Below, piece after piece: positions 6,713-14,246 of a stretch of 25,478 nucleotides of DNA. The position numbers were made by a program, and so were the translations under genes. The number at the start of each line of letters is the position of its first letter. Position 1 is the first letter of the stretch. Source of the stretch: Solirubrobacterales bacterium (lineage in GTDB: Bacteria > Actinomycetota > Thermoleophilia > Solirubrobacterales > Solirubrobacteraceae). The stretch spans positions 1 through 25,478 of the forward strand of contig QHBV01000171.1 in assembly GCA_003244035.1 (NCBI GenBank), given 5' to 3'. A model generated the notes under the pieces. The model ran no database searches and was not told the DNA's origin. It saw only the letters and a program-made list of their open reading frames with translations.

Positions 6713-8613
6713 CTTGACCAGAGCCAGAAGACACCGTCGTCATAGGCCGGGCTCGTAGGGCCCAGGCAGCGGCGCACTCGCTCGGCTGAGGGGTTATCGG
6801 GTCGCTCGACGACGAGCCAGCCGTGCAGAGCGGCAGCCCGGGCGGCCTGGCAGCTGACCGCGGCAGGCAGCAGCACCAGGCGATGCTGGAAGCGCGATCC
6901 CGCGAGCGAGGCGAGTGTGGCCGGCGTCATCGATACGGCCTGTGCGTTCGAGGCGAAGGCCGTATCCGCAAGCAGATGCGACAGGATGCCCGCGTCGCCG
7001 AGCCCGGTGCGGGCGTGGCGCGCCAGGTACCCGGGGGCGGCGAGGGCCAGGACCGCAATGGCCAGGCCCAGCGTCGCCGCCACGGCGGGGCGGGCGGGTA
7101 GGCGGGGCGGCGCGCGGAGCGCGACGCCGCCGGCGGCGCCGGCTAGGAGCCCCGCGAGCGGTACCCACAGCGGTGGAGCGTAGCCGTGGCCGATCGCGGC
7201 GACGCGGATCGCTGAGAAGGTCACGGCCACCCCGAGGGCAACGAGGACGCCAGATCGCACGCTGGGCGCGGCGTCCCGTGCGCCGATTGCCAGCGCCAGG
7301 GTGCAGGCAGCGAGCGCTGGGAGCATGTAGCGGGCGGCCCCGACGGCGAGCTCGGTGGAGGTGGCGACGCCGGTGAACGGCGCGGCGGCCCAGATCAGCA
7401 GGGCGAGGATCGCCACGGCGCCGGCGATCAGCGCGGGGCGCGTGCGGACGAGCAGCGGCAGGACGACGGCGAGCGCGAGCAGCAGCACGGCCCCGCCGAG
7501 AACGTCGGCGAACTGGCCGAGGCGCCCGGCGAGGACCGCCGCCGGATGGCTGAGCAGCGATGCGTCCACGGCGCGCAGCGCAGGCGGCACGGGGTCGCCC
7601 CACGGGGTGGCGACGAAGGGCCACAGCGGCGAGCCGTGCTCGATCAGGTTGCGCAGCGGCCACACGCCGGCGATCCCCGCGGCGCCGGCCAGACCGGCGG
7701 CCAGGGGAGCGACATGGCCGCGGAGCCGGGTACGGGTGGCGACCAGCGCCCAGATCAGGGCGATCACTACGAGGATCGCGGGCGTGGTCTTGGTGCCGAT
7801 CGCCAGCCCGCCTGCGAGCAGCGCGCAGCCGAGCAGGGCAGGACGATCGAGCGCCAACCTGCAGAGCGTCGCGCAGGCGACGAGCCAGACCATGGCGGGC
7901 AGGTCGGTGAGGGGGCCCCCGAGCTGGGTCTCCACGAGCGGGGTGCTGGCCAGCGTCGCCAGGGCCGCCCAGGCGAGGCCACGCGGGACGTGCAGCGAGC
8001 GCAGGCCGACGTGGCCGGCTGTGATCAGCGCGAGCCAGAGCATGGGGTTCCAGATCGAGGCGATGACCCAGCTGCGCGAGAGCCCGATCGCCCAGGCGAG
8101 GACCACCTCGTTGGTCAAGGGGTAGTTGCCGACGGGCAGCGCCTGGTGGACCACCGAGGCGGCGCCGGCATTGCCGGCGGCAAGCCAGGCGACGGGCAGG
8201 TTGAGGTGGTAGAGCAGGCTGTCGGACTCCAGCAGGGGACGATCCAGCTGCCACAGCCCCCATGCCAGCGCCAAGCCCACCAGGGCGCCTGCGGTCACGC
8301 GAGCGCTCGCGTCGCTGCGCTGCCACCAATCGCGTAGCTCGTCCAGCACTCCCGTGTAGGAAGCGGCGCGCGTCTGCCAGCGCACCCACAGCCACGGCAC
8401 GACGGCACTGGCGAACAGGACCGGCGTGGAGGCGGCGAGCCCGAGTCGCCCGAGGATCAGCGTCTCGAGCACGAGCGTGGCGATGGCCAGCGGGAGGGCG
8501 GCCGTCACCCGCGCGAGCCCCCTCACCCCGGTGCGCGAGACGACGCGCAGCGCTCCCTCGCCGAGTGCCACCGCCGCGAGCGCGAGCGCGGCATGGTGGA
8601 TCAGGCTCCCCAC
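6703..8613 (-). CDS. Polytopic membrane protein, GT-C glycosyltransferase-like
   Basis: This 636-residue protein has many hydrophobic segments from the N-terminus to about residue 530 and a soluble C-terminal tail. Its layout fits GT-C (ArnT/PMT-like) glycosyltransferases, which move sugars from polyprenyl phosphate carriers on the outer face of the membrane. After an early membrane segment comes LLESDSLLYHLNLPVAWL; an acidic residue in this first outer loop is the expected GT-C catalytic site. VGNYPLTNEVVLAWAIGLSR follows and has a close counterpart in the gene at 10361. The tail shows LASLAGSRF, LLPAAVSC and GWLVVERP, also shared. The GTG start lies eight bases after a TATGAT box. Function as a glycosyltransferase is inferred from architecture; the donor and acceptor are unknown. 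Confidence 0.75.
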   Translation of the reverse strand: MGSLIHHAALALAAVALGEGALRVVSRTGVRGLARVTAALPLAIATLVLETLILGRLGLAASTPVLFASAVVPWLWVRWQTRAASYTGVLDELRDWWQRSDASARVTAGALVGLALAWGLWQLDRPLLESDSLLYHLNLPVAWLAAGNAGAASVVHQALPVGNYPLTNEVVLAWAIGLSRSWVIASIWNPMLWLALITAGHVGLRSLHVPRGLAWAALATLASTPLVETQLGGPLTDLPAMVWLVACATLCRLALDRPALLGCALLAGGLAIGTKTTPAILVVIALIWALVATRTRLRGHVAPLAAGLAGAAGIAGVWPLRNLIEHGSPLWPFVATPWGDPVPPALRAVDASLLSHPAAVLAGRLGQFADVLGGAVLLLALAVVLPLLVRTRPALIAGAVAILALLIWAAAPFTGVATSTELAVGAARYMLPALAACTLALAIGARDAAPSVRSGVLVALGVAVTFSAIRVAAIGHGYAPPLWVPLAGLLAGAAGGVALRAPPRLPARPAVAATLGLAIAVLALAAPGYLARHARTGLGDAGILSHLLADTAFASNAQAVSMTPATLASLAGSRFQHRLVLLPAAVSCQAARAAALHGWLVVERPDNPSAERVRRCLGPTSPAYDDGVFWLWSSQR

Positions 8614-8621
8614 GGCCGGCC

Positions 8622-8627
8622 ATCATA
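8622..8627 (-). promoter_or_regulatory. TATGAT -10-like box for the membrane-protein gene
   Basis: Read on the minus strand, TATGAT (5 of 6 matches to TATAAT) is eight bases before the GTG at 8613, which has no Shine-Dalgarno. It pairs with the TAGCAT box on the opposite strand to make a compact divergent promoter region. Confidence 0.4.
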
Positions 8628-8664
8628 ACCCCCGTCGCACAGGCACTCAGGGAGCGCTCGCGGC

Positions 8665-8670
8665 TAGCAT
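8665..8670 (+). promoter_or_regulatory. TAGCAT -10-like box for the zinc-ribbon methyltransferase
   Basis: TAGCAT is seven bases before ATG 8678 and overlaps an earlier in-frame ATG at 8669. It favours 8678 as the start of a leaderless message. Confidence 0.35.
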
Positions 8671-8677
8671 GTCCACG

Positions 8678-9607
8678 ATGACAATCGCCCCTCACGCGCC
8701 AGCACGCGGCGTGACGCAGGCGCCCCATCCATGCTGCGTCTGGTGCGGGGGACCAGCCCAGCCGGTCGGCTCACGGCTCGCTGTGTGCGCCGCTTGCGGC
8801 GCCGCGAGCACCTATCCGCCCCCAGACGAGCAGGAGCTGCTGGCAGCGTACGCTCGCTGGTATCGGCCCGCAGGCGGACGCTTTGCCGGCTGCGGCGACG
8901 GCCTGCTGCGCCGTTCGCGAGCGACGCTCGCCGGACGGCTTGACCGCCTGGCTCCACCCGGACCGGTACTCGACGTCGGCTGTGGCGATGGCGCGCTGCT
9001 CGACGCGTTGCACGCGCGCGGCCGCGCGGCCTGTGGTCTGGAGCGCACTGCCACTCGTCCCGATGTCCGGGCGTCCGAGCTGACCGCATTCGAGGAGCGT
9101 GCCGGGGAATGGGCGGCGATCGCCTTCTGGCACTCCCTGGAGCATCTGCGGCAGCCGGCGGCGGCGCTCGATCGCGCCTGCATGCTGCTCGCCCCGCGCG
9201 GGCTGCTGGTGGTGGCGATGCCAAACTGGGCCAGCTGGCAGGCCCGCACGCTCGGAGAGCGCTGGCTCGCCTTGGATCTCCCGCGCCATCTCGTGCACCT
9301 GCCGGCATCCGCGTTGATCGGCGGTCTGCGCGAGCGTGGACTGGAGATCGGCCGCGTCAGCTACTGGCGCGGCGGGCAGGTGGTGTTCGGCTGGTTGCAC
9401 GGGCTCGTTGGCCGCCTGCCCGGTCACCCGGACCTCTACGACGCAATCCGCCAGCCGGACGCGCGCCAGGCGCAGCTGGGTAGCGGTGCGCGGCTGGCCA
9501 CCCTGGGCGCCGGCGTGGCGCTGGCGCCCGCGGCGTTCGCACTGGCTGCGGCGGAGGTGGCCGCCCGGACGAGCGGGACCGTGTACGTGGAGGCGTGGCG
9601 GCCGTGA
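8678..9607 (+). CDS. Zinc-ribbon SAM-dependent methyltransferase
   Basis: This 309-residue protein begins with a likely zinc ribbon: paired cysteines at about residues 20/23 (CVWC) and 37/40 (CAAC). A class I methyltransferase domain follows, with motif I VLDVGCGDGALLDAL at about 97-111, acidic GLERT, and AIAFWHSLEHLRQPAAALDRA in the motif IV/V region, then LLAPRGLLVVAMPNW. This ribbon-plus-methyltransferase arrangement is typical of enzymes modifying nucleotide sugars or glycan components. ATG 8678 is chosen for the TAGCAT box seven bases upstream; ATG 8669 would add three residues. Its stop overlaps the next methyltransferase start by four bases (GTGA), so the two are probably made together. 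The exact methyl acceptor cannot be seen. Confidence 0.85.
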   Translation: MTIAPHAPARGVTQAPHPCCVWCGGPAQPVGSRLAVCAACGAASTYPPPDEQELLAAYARWYRPAGGRFAGCGDGLLRRSRATLAGRLDRLAPPGPVLDVGCGDGALLDALHARGRAACGLERTATRPDVRASELTAFEERAGEWAAIAFWHSLEHLRQPAAALDRACMLLAPRGLLVVAMPNWASWQARTLGERWLALDLPRHLVHLPASALIGGLRERGLEIGRVSYWRGGQVVFGWLHGLVGRLPGHPDLYDAIRQPDARQAQLGSGARLATLGAGVALAPAAFALAAAEVAARTSGTVYVEAWRP

Positions 9608-10356
9608 TCACCGGCGAACGCGTCAGCATTCCAGAGGGTGGCTTCAATCCCACCTTCCAGCGCCACGTGGCCGCGTACCGACTGGGCGCCAAGCGCCTTC
9701 CACCGGGAAGGGTGCTCGATCTCGGCTGTGGCGTCGGTCACTCCTTCCATGAGCTCGCCCCACGCGAGTCGGTCGGCGTGGATCTCGATCCGGCGGTACT
9801 GGCCGACCAGGCGCGCGAGACGCACGTGGCGGACATGCGGCGACTGCCTTTCGCCGACAGGTCGTTTCGATCGGTGCTTTCGGTGCAGTCGATCGAGCAT
9901 GTGCCCGATCCCGAGCGCGTCCTGGCCGAGGTGGTACGCGTGCTCGCGCCGGGCGGCCGCGCCGTGTTCGTCACGCCCAACCGCCTCACCTTCGGCCGGC
10001 CGGACGAGATCCTGGACCCCTACCACTACGTCGAGTACGACGCAGACCAGCTCAGGTCTCTGTGCAGCTCGCTGTTCGCGAGCATCGAGGTGCTCGGCCT
10101 GTACGGCTCCGAGCGTTACCAGGCACTCGTGGACGCCGAGCATCACGAGCTCGATCGCCTGCTCAGGTTGGACCCGCTCCGCCTGCGCCGTGGCTTGCCG
10201 CGTCGCATCCGCCAGCGGCTGTACGACCGTCGCCTGGTCGCGAGCCGAGCCAGTCCGCTGCCTGGTGCGCTTGACATCGGTCCGGAGGACTTCAGCCTGG
10301 CGGCCGCCCCGCTGGACGCAGCGCTGGATCTCGTGGCCATCTGCGATCGGAGCTGA
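9604..10356 (+). CDS. Class I SAM-dependent methyltransferase (type 11)
   Basis: The 250-residue product has the Methyltransf_11 pattern: RVLDLGCGVGHSFHELAP at about residues 36-53, acidic SVGVDLDP, ADMRRLPFADRSFRSVLSVQ, then SIEHVPDPERVLAEVVRVLAPGG and VFVTPNRLTFGRPDEI. The start is placed at GTG 9604, overlapping the preceding stop as GTGA, with GGAGG ten bases upstream; GTG 9595 would put that site too close. It sits second in a block that continues into a GT-C-like membrane protein (four bases on) and a GT2 glycosyltransferase, so it probably methylates a glycan or its lipid-linked precursor. That role is inferred from context only. Confidence 0.85.
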   Translation: MITGERVSIPEGGFNPTFQRHVAAYRLGAKRLPPGRVLDLGCGVGHSFHELAPRESVGVDLDPAVLADQARETHVADMRRLPFADRSFRSVLSVQSIEHVPDPERVLAEVVRVLAPGGRAVFVTPNRLTFGRPDEILDPYHYVEYDADQLRSLCSSLFASIEVLGLYGSERYQALVDAEHHELDRLLRLDPLRLRRGLPRRIRQRLYDRRLVASRASPLPGALDIGPEDFSLAAAPLDAALDLVAICDRS

Positions 10357-10360
10357 GGGC

Positions 10361-12328
10361 GTGCTCGTCGACCAACTCGTGTTCGTGGCTGCGGCATTCG
10401 CGCTTGGCAGCCTCGGACTGCGCATTGCCGGGTGCCTGACGGCCCTCACGCCCACGCCGGGCGCGCCCGACAGCAGCCTCCTCGAGCGGATCCTGATCGC
10501 GGCACCCGTGGCGGCGGCATTCGCGGTCGGCTGGACGCTAGCGCTGGGGCTGGTGGGATTGTCGGGCAGCGTGGCTGCCCTCGCCGCGGGTCCGATTGCC
10601 GCTTGGGCGATGAGCCGGTGGCTGCCGGGGCGCTCGGCTGGGTCGATGACGACGGCGCTGAGGGATCGATGGAATCAGGCCTCGCGGCTCCAGCGCGTCG
10701 CAGCGCTCGCCCTGGCCGGCGCCGCCGCGGGATGCATGCTCGAAGTCGCGCGCCAGCCCGGCTTCGAAGGCGACGCGCTCACCTACCACCTTGCCGACGT
10801 CGTGGGCTGGCTGCACTCCGGCCATGCGGGAGCGGTTCAGACGTTTTCCTACGACTTTCCCGTCGGCAGCTACCCGGTCACCAACGAGGTTCTGCTGAGC
10901 TGGATGGTCGGCATCTCGCGCTCGTTTGCGCCGCTGGCGGCATGGTCCACCGGGGCTGCTGCGTTCGTGCTGCTGGGGCTGTGGAGGCTTCTGAGCCTGC
11001 TCCGCGTCCCGCGCGCGTCGGCGGTCGCGGCGCTGGTGGCCATGGCAACCCTCCCGATCTTCGCCTTCGGCATCAACCTCAGCGCGCCCGACACCGACCT
11101 GCCCGCTGTGGCTTGGCTCGCCTGCGCGGCCGCCCTCAGCGCCGGCGCGGTGGCGCGACCGGCACTACTGGGGCCGGCGCTGCTGGCCGCTGGGCTCGGG
11201 ATCGGCACCAAGACGACGGTCGCCCCGCTGATGGCGGCGGTTCTGCTTGCCGGCGCGTGGCGCGCCCGGTCCTCGCTACGAGCCTCACGCTGGTGGCTGG
11301 CCGCGGGTGCGGCGGGAGCCTTACTGGTCGGCGGCCCCTGGTACCTGCGCAACGTCATTTCCCACGGGTGGCCGCTGTGGCCGTTCAGCTCCGGCCCGAC
11401 GGGGGACCCGCTGCCACACGCGATGAGCCTGTTCCATGCCACCTTCCTCAGCCATCCTGTGGCAACCGTCTCGACGCTCGGCATCGACTACCGCTACTGG
11501 CTCGCCGGGGGTATCGGGGTGGCCATCGGTACGCTCGCGGTCCCACTGGTGACGCGGTCGAGGGGTGCCCTCCTGGCGGCCGCGGTGGCGCTCGCATCGC
11601 TGCTGGCATGGATGGCGGCCCCGTTCACGGGAACCGCTCAGATCGGTGTGCTGAAGCTCCTGGCCGGAAGCGCGCTCAGGTACCTGCTTCCCGCGCTGGG
11701 TGCCTGTGCGGTGGCGATCGCGATCGCCGCCCGGGACGCGCCGCCGCTGGGCCGCCGGCTCATGACCGGGCTGCTGGCGGCGGCGAGCGTCGGCTCGCTC
11801 GTGTCCGACCTTTCGCTCGGCTATCCGAATGTCCCAAGCCCGCAGTATCTGCTCGCCGGAGCCGCCGTGGGAGCGGCCGCCGGAGCGCTCGTGGCCAGAC
11901 GGCGGCTCGAAGTCGCGCCGGCCGGCCTGCGGATTGCCGCCGCCCTGTTCGCCGGGGCGGCCCTGACGTTGAGCGCACCGGGGTGGCTCTGGCGCGAGAG
12001 CCAGGACGGGAGCTTCGGCCACGCGCTGCTGGCATTCATGCTGAGCCAGCCGGGTTTCGCCTCGGGCAGCCAGCCGGTTGCCTTCTCACCCCAGATGCTC
12101 GCCACGCTGGCCGGGCCACACCTCAGCCACCCGCTTTCGCTGCTGCCCGCGCGGGAGTCTTGTGAACGCATCCAAGCCAGGCTGCACAAGGGCTGGATCG
12201 TCGTGTACCCGAATAATTTCGTGGCGGGCATCACAACAGCTTTCGATGCCTCCACCTGCCTGCGGCGAGACGTTCCGGTATACGCCACCGGCGGGACGAC
12301 CGTGTACAGCCCGGCGAGCCTGCGATGA
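10361..12328 (+). CDS. Polytopic membrane protein, GT-C glycosyltransferase-like
   Basis: This 655-residue protein is a paralogue of the one encoded at 6703-8613 in the opposite direction. Both have about a dozen hydrophobic segments, an acidic outer-loop motif (here FEGDALTYHLADVVGWL), then VGSYPVTNEVLLSWMVGISRS, a GIGTKTT loop, GWPLWPF, a MAAPFTG segment and ALRYLLPALGACA, and a soluble tail with MLATLAGPH, LLPARESC and GWIVVYPNN. The fold and D-motif placement suggest a GT-C transferase using polyprenyl-linked sugar; this is inference. GTG 10361 has GGAG eight bases upstream and lies four bases after the preceding stop. The stop overlaps the GT2 gene start (ATGA), linking the putative donor synthase and transferase. 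Confidence 0.75.
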   Translation: MLVDQLVFVAAAFALGSLGLRIAGCLTALTPTPGAPDSSLLERILIAAPVAAAFAVGWTLALGLVGLSGSVAALAAGPIAAWAMSRWLPGRSAGSMTTALRDRWNQASRLQRVAALALAGAAAGCMLEVARQPGFEGDALTYHLADVVGWLHSGHAGAVQTFSYDFPVGSYPVTNEVLLSWMVGISRSFAPLAAWSTGAAAFVLLGLWRLLSLLRVPRASAVAALVAMATLPIFAFGINLSAPDTDLPAVAWLACAAALSAGAVARPALLGPALLAAGLGIGTKTTVAPLMAAVLLAGAWRARSSLRASRWWLAAGAAGALLVGGPWYLRNVISHGWPLWPFSSGPTGDPLPHAMSLFHATFLSHPVATVSTLGIDYRYWLAGGIGVAIGTLAVPLVTRSRGALLAAAVALASLLAWMAAPFTGTAQIGVLKLLAGSALRYLLPALGACAVAIAIAARDAPPLGRRLMTGLLAAASVGSLVSDLSLGYPNVPSPQYLLAGAAVGAAAGALVARRRLEVAPAGLRIAAALFAGAALTLSAPGWLWRESQDGSFGHALLAFMLSQPGFASGSQPVAFSPQMLATLAGPHLSHPLSLLPARESCERIQARLHKGWIVVYPNNFVAGITTAFDASTCLRRDVPVYATGGTTVYSPASLR

Positions 12329-13065
12329 GCGCGCCGAAGGTGATCGTCGTGATGCCGGCGCTGAACGCCGCTCGCACACTCGAGCGGACCTTCCGCGCGA
12401 TCCCCCCCGGGATCGTGGACGACGTGATCCTCGTCGACGACAAGTCCACGGATGCCACACCCGCGCTCGCACGATCGCTTCCCCTGCACTTCATCTGGCA
12501 CCCCCACAACGTGGGCTACGGCGGCAACCAGAAGACCTGCTACCTGGAGGCGCTGCAACGAGGGGCCGACGTCGTGGTGATGCTGCATCCCGACGGCCAG
12601 TACGAGCCCCAGCTGATCCCGCGCCTGATCGAGCCGATCCTTCGCGGAGACGCGGACCTGGTGCTGGGCTCGCGCCTGGCAGAGCCCGGCGCAGCACGCG
12701 CCGGCGGCATGCCGCGCTACAAGCTGCTCGCCAACCGCACCCTTACCGCGATCGAGAACCGCGTGCTCGGCACGCGCCTGTCCGAGCTGCACACCGGCTA
12801 CCGCGCATACTCGCGGGATCTCCTGATGACCGTCCCGTTCCTGCGCAACTCGCTCGACTACTCGTTCGATTCCGAGCTGCTGATGCAAGCGGCTCACTTC
12901 GGCTTCCGGATCGCCGAGGTGCCGACCCACTCACGCTACTTCGACGATGCGTCCTCGATCGCTTTCGGGCCGGCTGCCGTCTATGGGGTCAAGACCTTGT
13001 GGATGGCCGCTCGGCTGCTGTTGCACCGTCGCGGCATCTGGCGCACGCGCCGCCTGATGCCGTGA
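12325..13065 (+). CDS. GT2-family glycosyltransferase
   Basis: The 246-residue protein is a GT-A-fold family 2 glycosyltransferase similar to polyprenyl-phosphate sugar synthases and bacterial dTDP/UDP-sugar transferases. Motifs are VIVVMPALNAARTLERTF at the N-terminus, ILVDDKSTDAT at about residues 35-45, HNVGYGGNQKTCYLEAL, the metal-binding region VVMLHPDGQYEP, then LVLGSRL and the acceptor-side LSELHTGYRAYSRDLL. There is no C-terminal pair of membrane helices, so it is a cytoplasmic or membrane-associated enzyme. It overlaps the GT-C-like gene by ATGA and likely supplies or extends its substrate. Its stop at 13063-13065 abuts the convergent GT4 gene's stop with no base between. Confidence 0.88.
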   Translation: MSAPKVIVVMPALNAARTLERTFRAIPPGIVDDVILVDDKSTDATPALARSLPLHFIWHPHNVGYGGNQKTCYLEALQRGADVVVMLHPDGQYEPQLIPRLIEPILRGDADLVLGSRLAEPGAARAGGMPRYKLLANRTLTAIENRVLGTRLSELHTGYRAYSRDLLMTVPFLRNSLDYSFDSELLMQAAHFGFRIAEVPTHSRYFDDASSIAFGPAAVYGVKTLWMAARLLLHRRGIWRTRRLMP

Positions 13066-14232
13066 TTAATGCGGCCGCTTGCGCGGCCGCTGTGGTTCTG
13101 CCCTGCAGGGAGCCGCGCCGTCGTGGGCCCCGAGCTCGCGGTAGAGCTCGAGGTAGCGCTCGGTGCAGCGATCGCTCGACAGCTCCAGCCCACGGGCGCG
13201 GCAGCGCTGCGCGGTCTGTGTGGCGGTCGCGGGATCTGTGCACAGCTGGATCGTCTCGAGCATCGCTTGCGCCAGCGTCGGAGCGTCGAGCCGATCGAAC
13301 AACCGGCCGATTCCGGGGCGGTCGATCACCTCGGGGATCCCTCCGTGGTCATAGCCGACGACGGGCGTGCCACACGCCAGCGCCTCGGCGAGCACCAATC
13401 CAAACGCCTCGTCACGCGCGGGCAGGACCGCAACCCATGCCTCGCCATACGCGCGGCCGAGCGTCGCGCGGTCGTCGAGCTCGGCCCACTGCACTCCCGG
13501 TGCGCCGAGATCGACTCCCGCGCTACGGACGGCGTCGAGGTCGCGCGGGCGTGAGAGAACGAGTCGCGCGTCGGGCAACTCGCCCCGGATCAGCCCAAAT
13601 GCCTGCACCAGCAGGCCCACATGCTTGCGCGGCACCGCGACGTCGGCCGCGCAGACGATCGTCGGGTGCTCGCACCGCGAGGGGGCCGGCTTGAACGCGT
13701 GGACATCGACACCGGGCGCGATCACACGTGCCTGGTAGCCCAGCCAGCGCTCGAACGCATCCGCCGCGTAGCGGCTGAGCGCGACCACCGCATCGCAGCC
13801 GCGCAGCGCGCTGCGGATCAGCTCCAGGCGACCCCGCCGCTCGAGCAGGCCGGCGTGATCGGGGACGCCCAGATACGAGAGCAGCGCGGGGCGACCAGTC
13901 ACCCGCCGCCAGCGCGCAGCCGCGAGCGCATCGGGCGGGTGTACGGCGTGGGCGAGGTCGTAATCACCGGCGCGGAGCGCCGCATAGCTCAAGGGCACGT
14001 GCGTCAGGTAGGGCTCATATAACCGGCGCAGCAGCCGTCCCTGGCCAGGACGGGGCAGGCGCAGGATCGGCAGCCCCTCCTCGACCCGGTAACTGGGCAG
14101 CCCCGGATGGCTCGTGATCAAGCGCGGTTCGTGGCCGCGGACGATCAGCCCGTCTGACAGCTCGCGGGTGAAACGCTCGCCTCCGCGTCTGACCTCGGGC
14201 CAGAAGCACGGGCTGAGCAGCGCAATGCGCAG
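13066..14232 (-). CDS. GT4-family glycosyltransferase with probable CTG start
   Basis: This 388-residue GT-B enzyme of family 4 transfers sugars from nucleotide donors. The C-terminal half holds the donor site: VIAPGVDVHAF, IVCAADVAVPRKHVGLLVQAF and the E-x7-E motif in DEAFGLVLAEALACGTPVVG followed by GGIPEVI. Reading upstream of a possible TTG at 14121 gives further family sequence without a stop: RIALLSPCFWPEVRRGGER, the classic GT4 N-terminus with the glycine-rich acceptor loop. The only start in the right place is CTG 14232-14230, eight bases after AGGAGG at 14246-14241. Starting at 14121 would remove 37 residues including that loop. The Shine-Dalgarno overlaps the stop of the upstream TylF-like gene, so the two are co-transcribed. 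Confidence 0.85.
   Translation of the reverse strand: MRIALLSPCFWPEVRRGGERFTRELSDGLIVRGHEPRLITSHPGLPSYRVEEGLPILRLPRPGQGRLLRRLYEPYLTHVPLSYAALRAGDYDLAHAVHPPDALAAARWRRVTGRPALLSYLGVPDHAGLLERRGRLELIRSALRGCDAVVALSRYAADAFERWLGYQARVIAPGVDVHAFKPAPSRCEHPTIVCAADVAVPRKHVGLLVQAFGLIRGELPDARLVLSRPRDLDAVRSAGVDLGAPGVQWAELDDRATLGRAYGEAWVAVLPARDEAFGLVLAEALACGTPVVGYDHGGIPEVIDRPGIGRLFDRLDAPTLAQAMLETIQLCTDPATATQTAQRCRARGLELSSDRCTERYLELYRELGAHDGAAPCRAEPQRPRKRPH
13071..13090. terminator. GCGGCCGC inverted repeat at convergent gene ends
   Basis: Two GCGGCCGC copies flank a TTGC loop, giving an 8-bp all-GC stem just past the GT2 stop and inside the last codons of the GT4 gene. No T-tract follows on either strand, so it could act as a bidirectional pause or barrier rather than a standard terminator. 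Confidence 0.35.
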
Positions 14233-14240
14233 ACCCGTCG

Positions 14241-14246
14241 CCTCCT
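14241..14246 (-). promoter_or_regulatory. AGGAGG ribosome binding site deciding the CTG start
   Basis: AGGAGG on the minus strand lies eight bases before CTG 14232 and overlaps the TAG stop (14247-14245) of the upstream gene. No ATG, GTG or TTG occurs in frame between that stop and the conserved N-terminus. Confidence 0.6.

Noticed and set aside
6794..8728. Second very long minus-strand frame overlapping the 6703-8613 gene
   Set aside because: Arginine-rich composition without domain character; the other frame has membrane segments and paralogue motifs.
9638..10360. Apparent N-terminal extension of the 10361 membrane-protein gene over the preceding methyltransferase
   Set aside because: The extension is serine/arginine-rich shadow sequence of the methyltransferase; hydrophobic family sequence begins at GTG 10361.
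11821..12930. 369-codon minus-strand open frame across the GT-C/GT2 junction
   Set aside because: No recognisable domain and opposite two well-supported genes; long antisense frames are common at this GC content.
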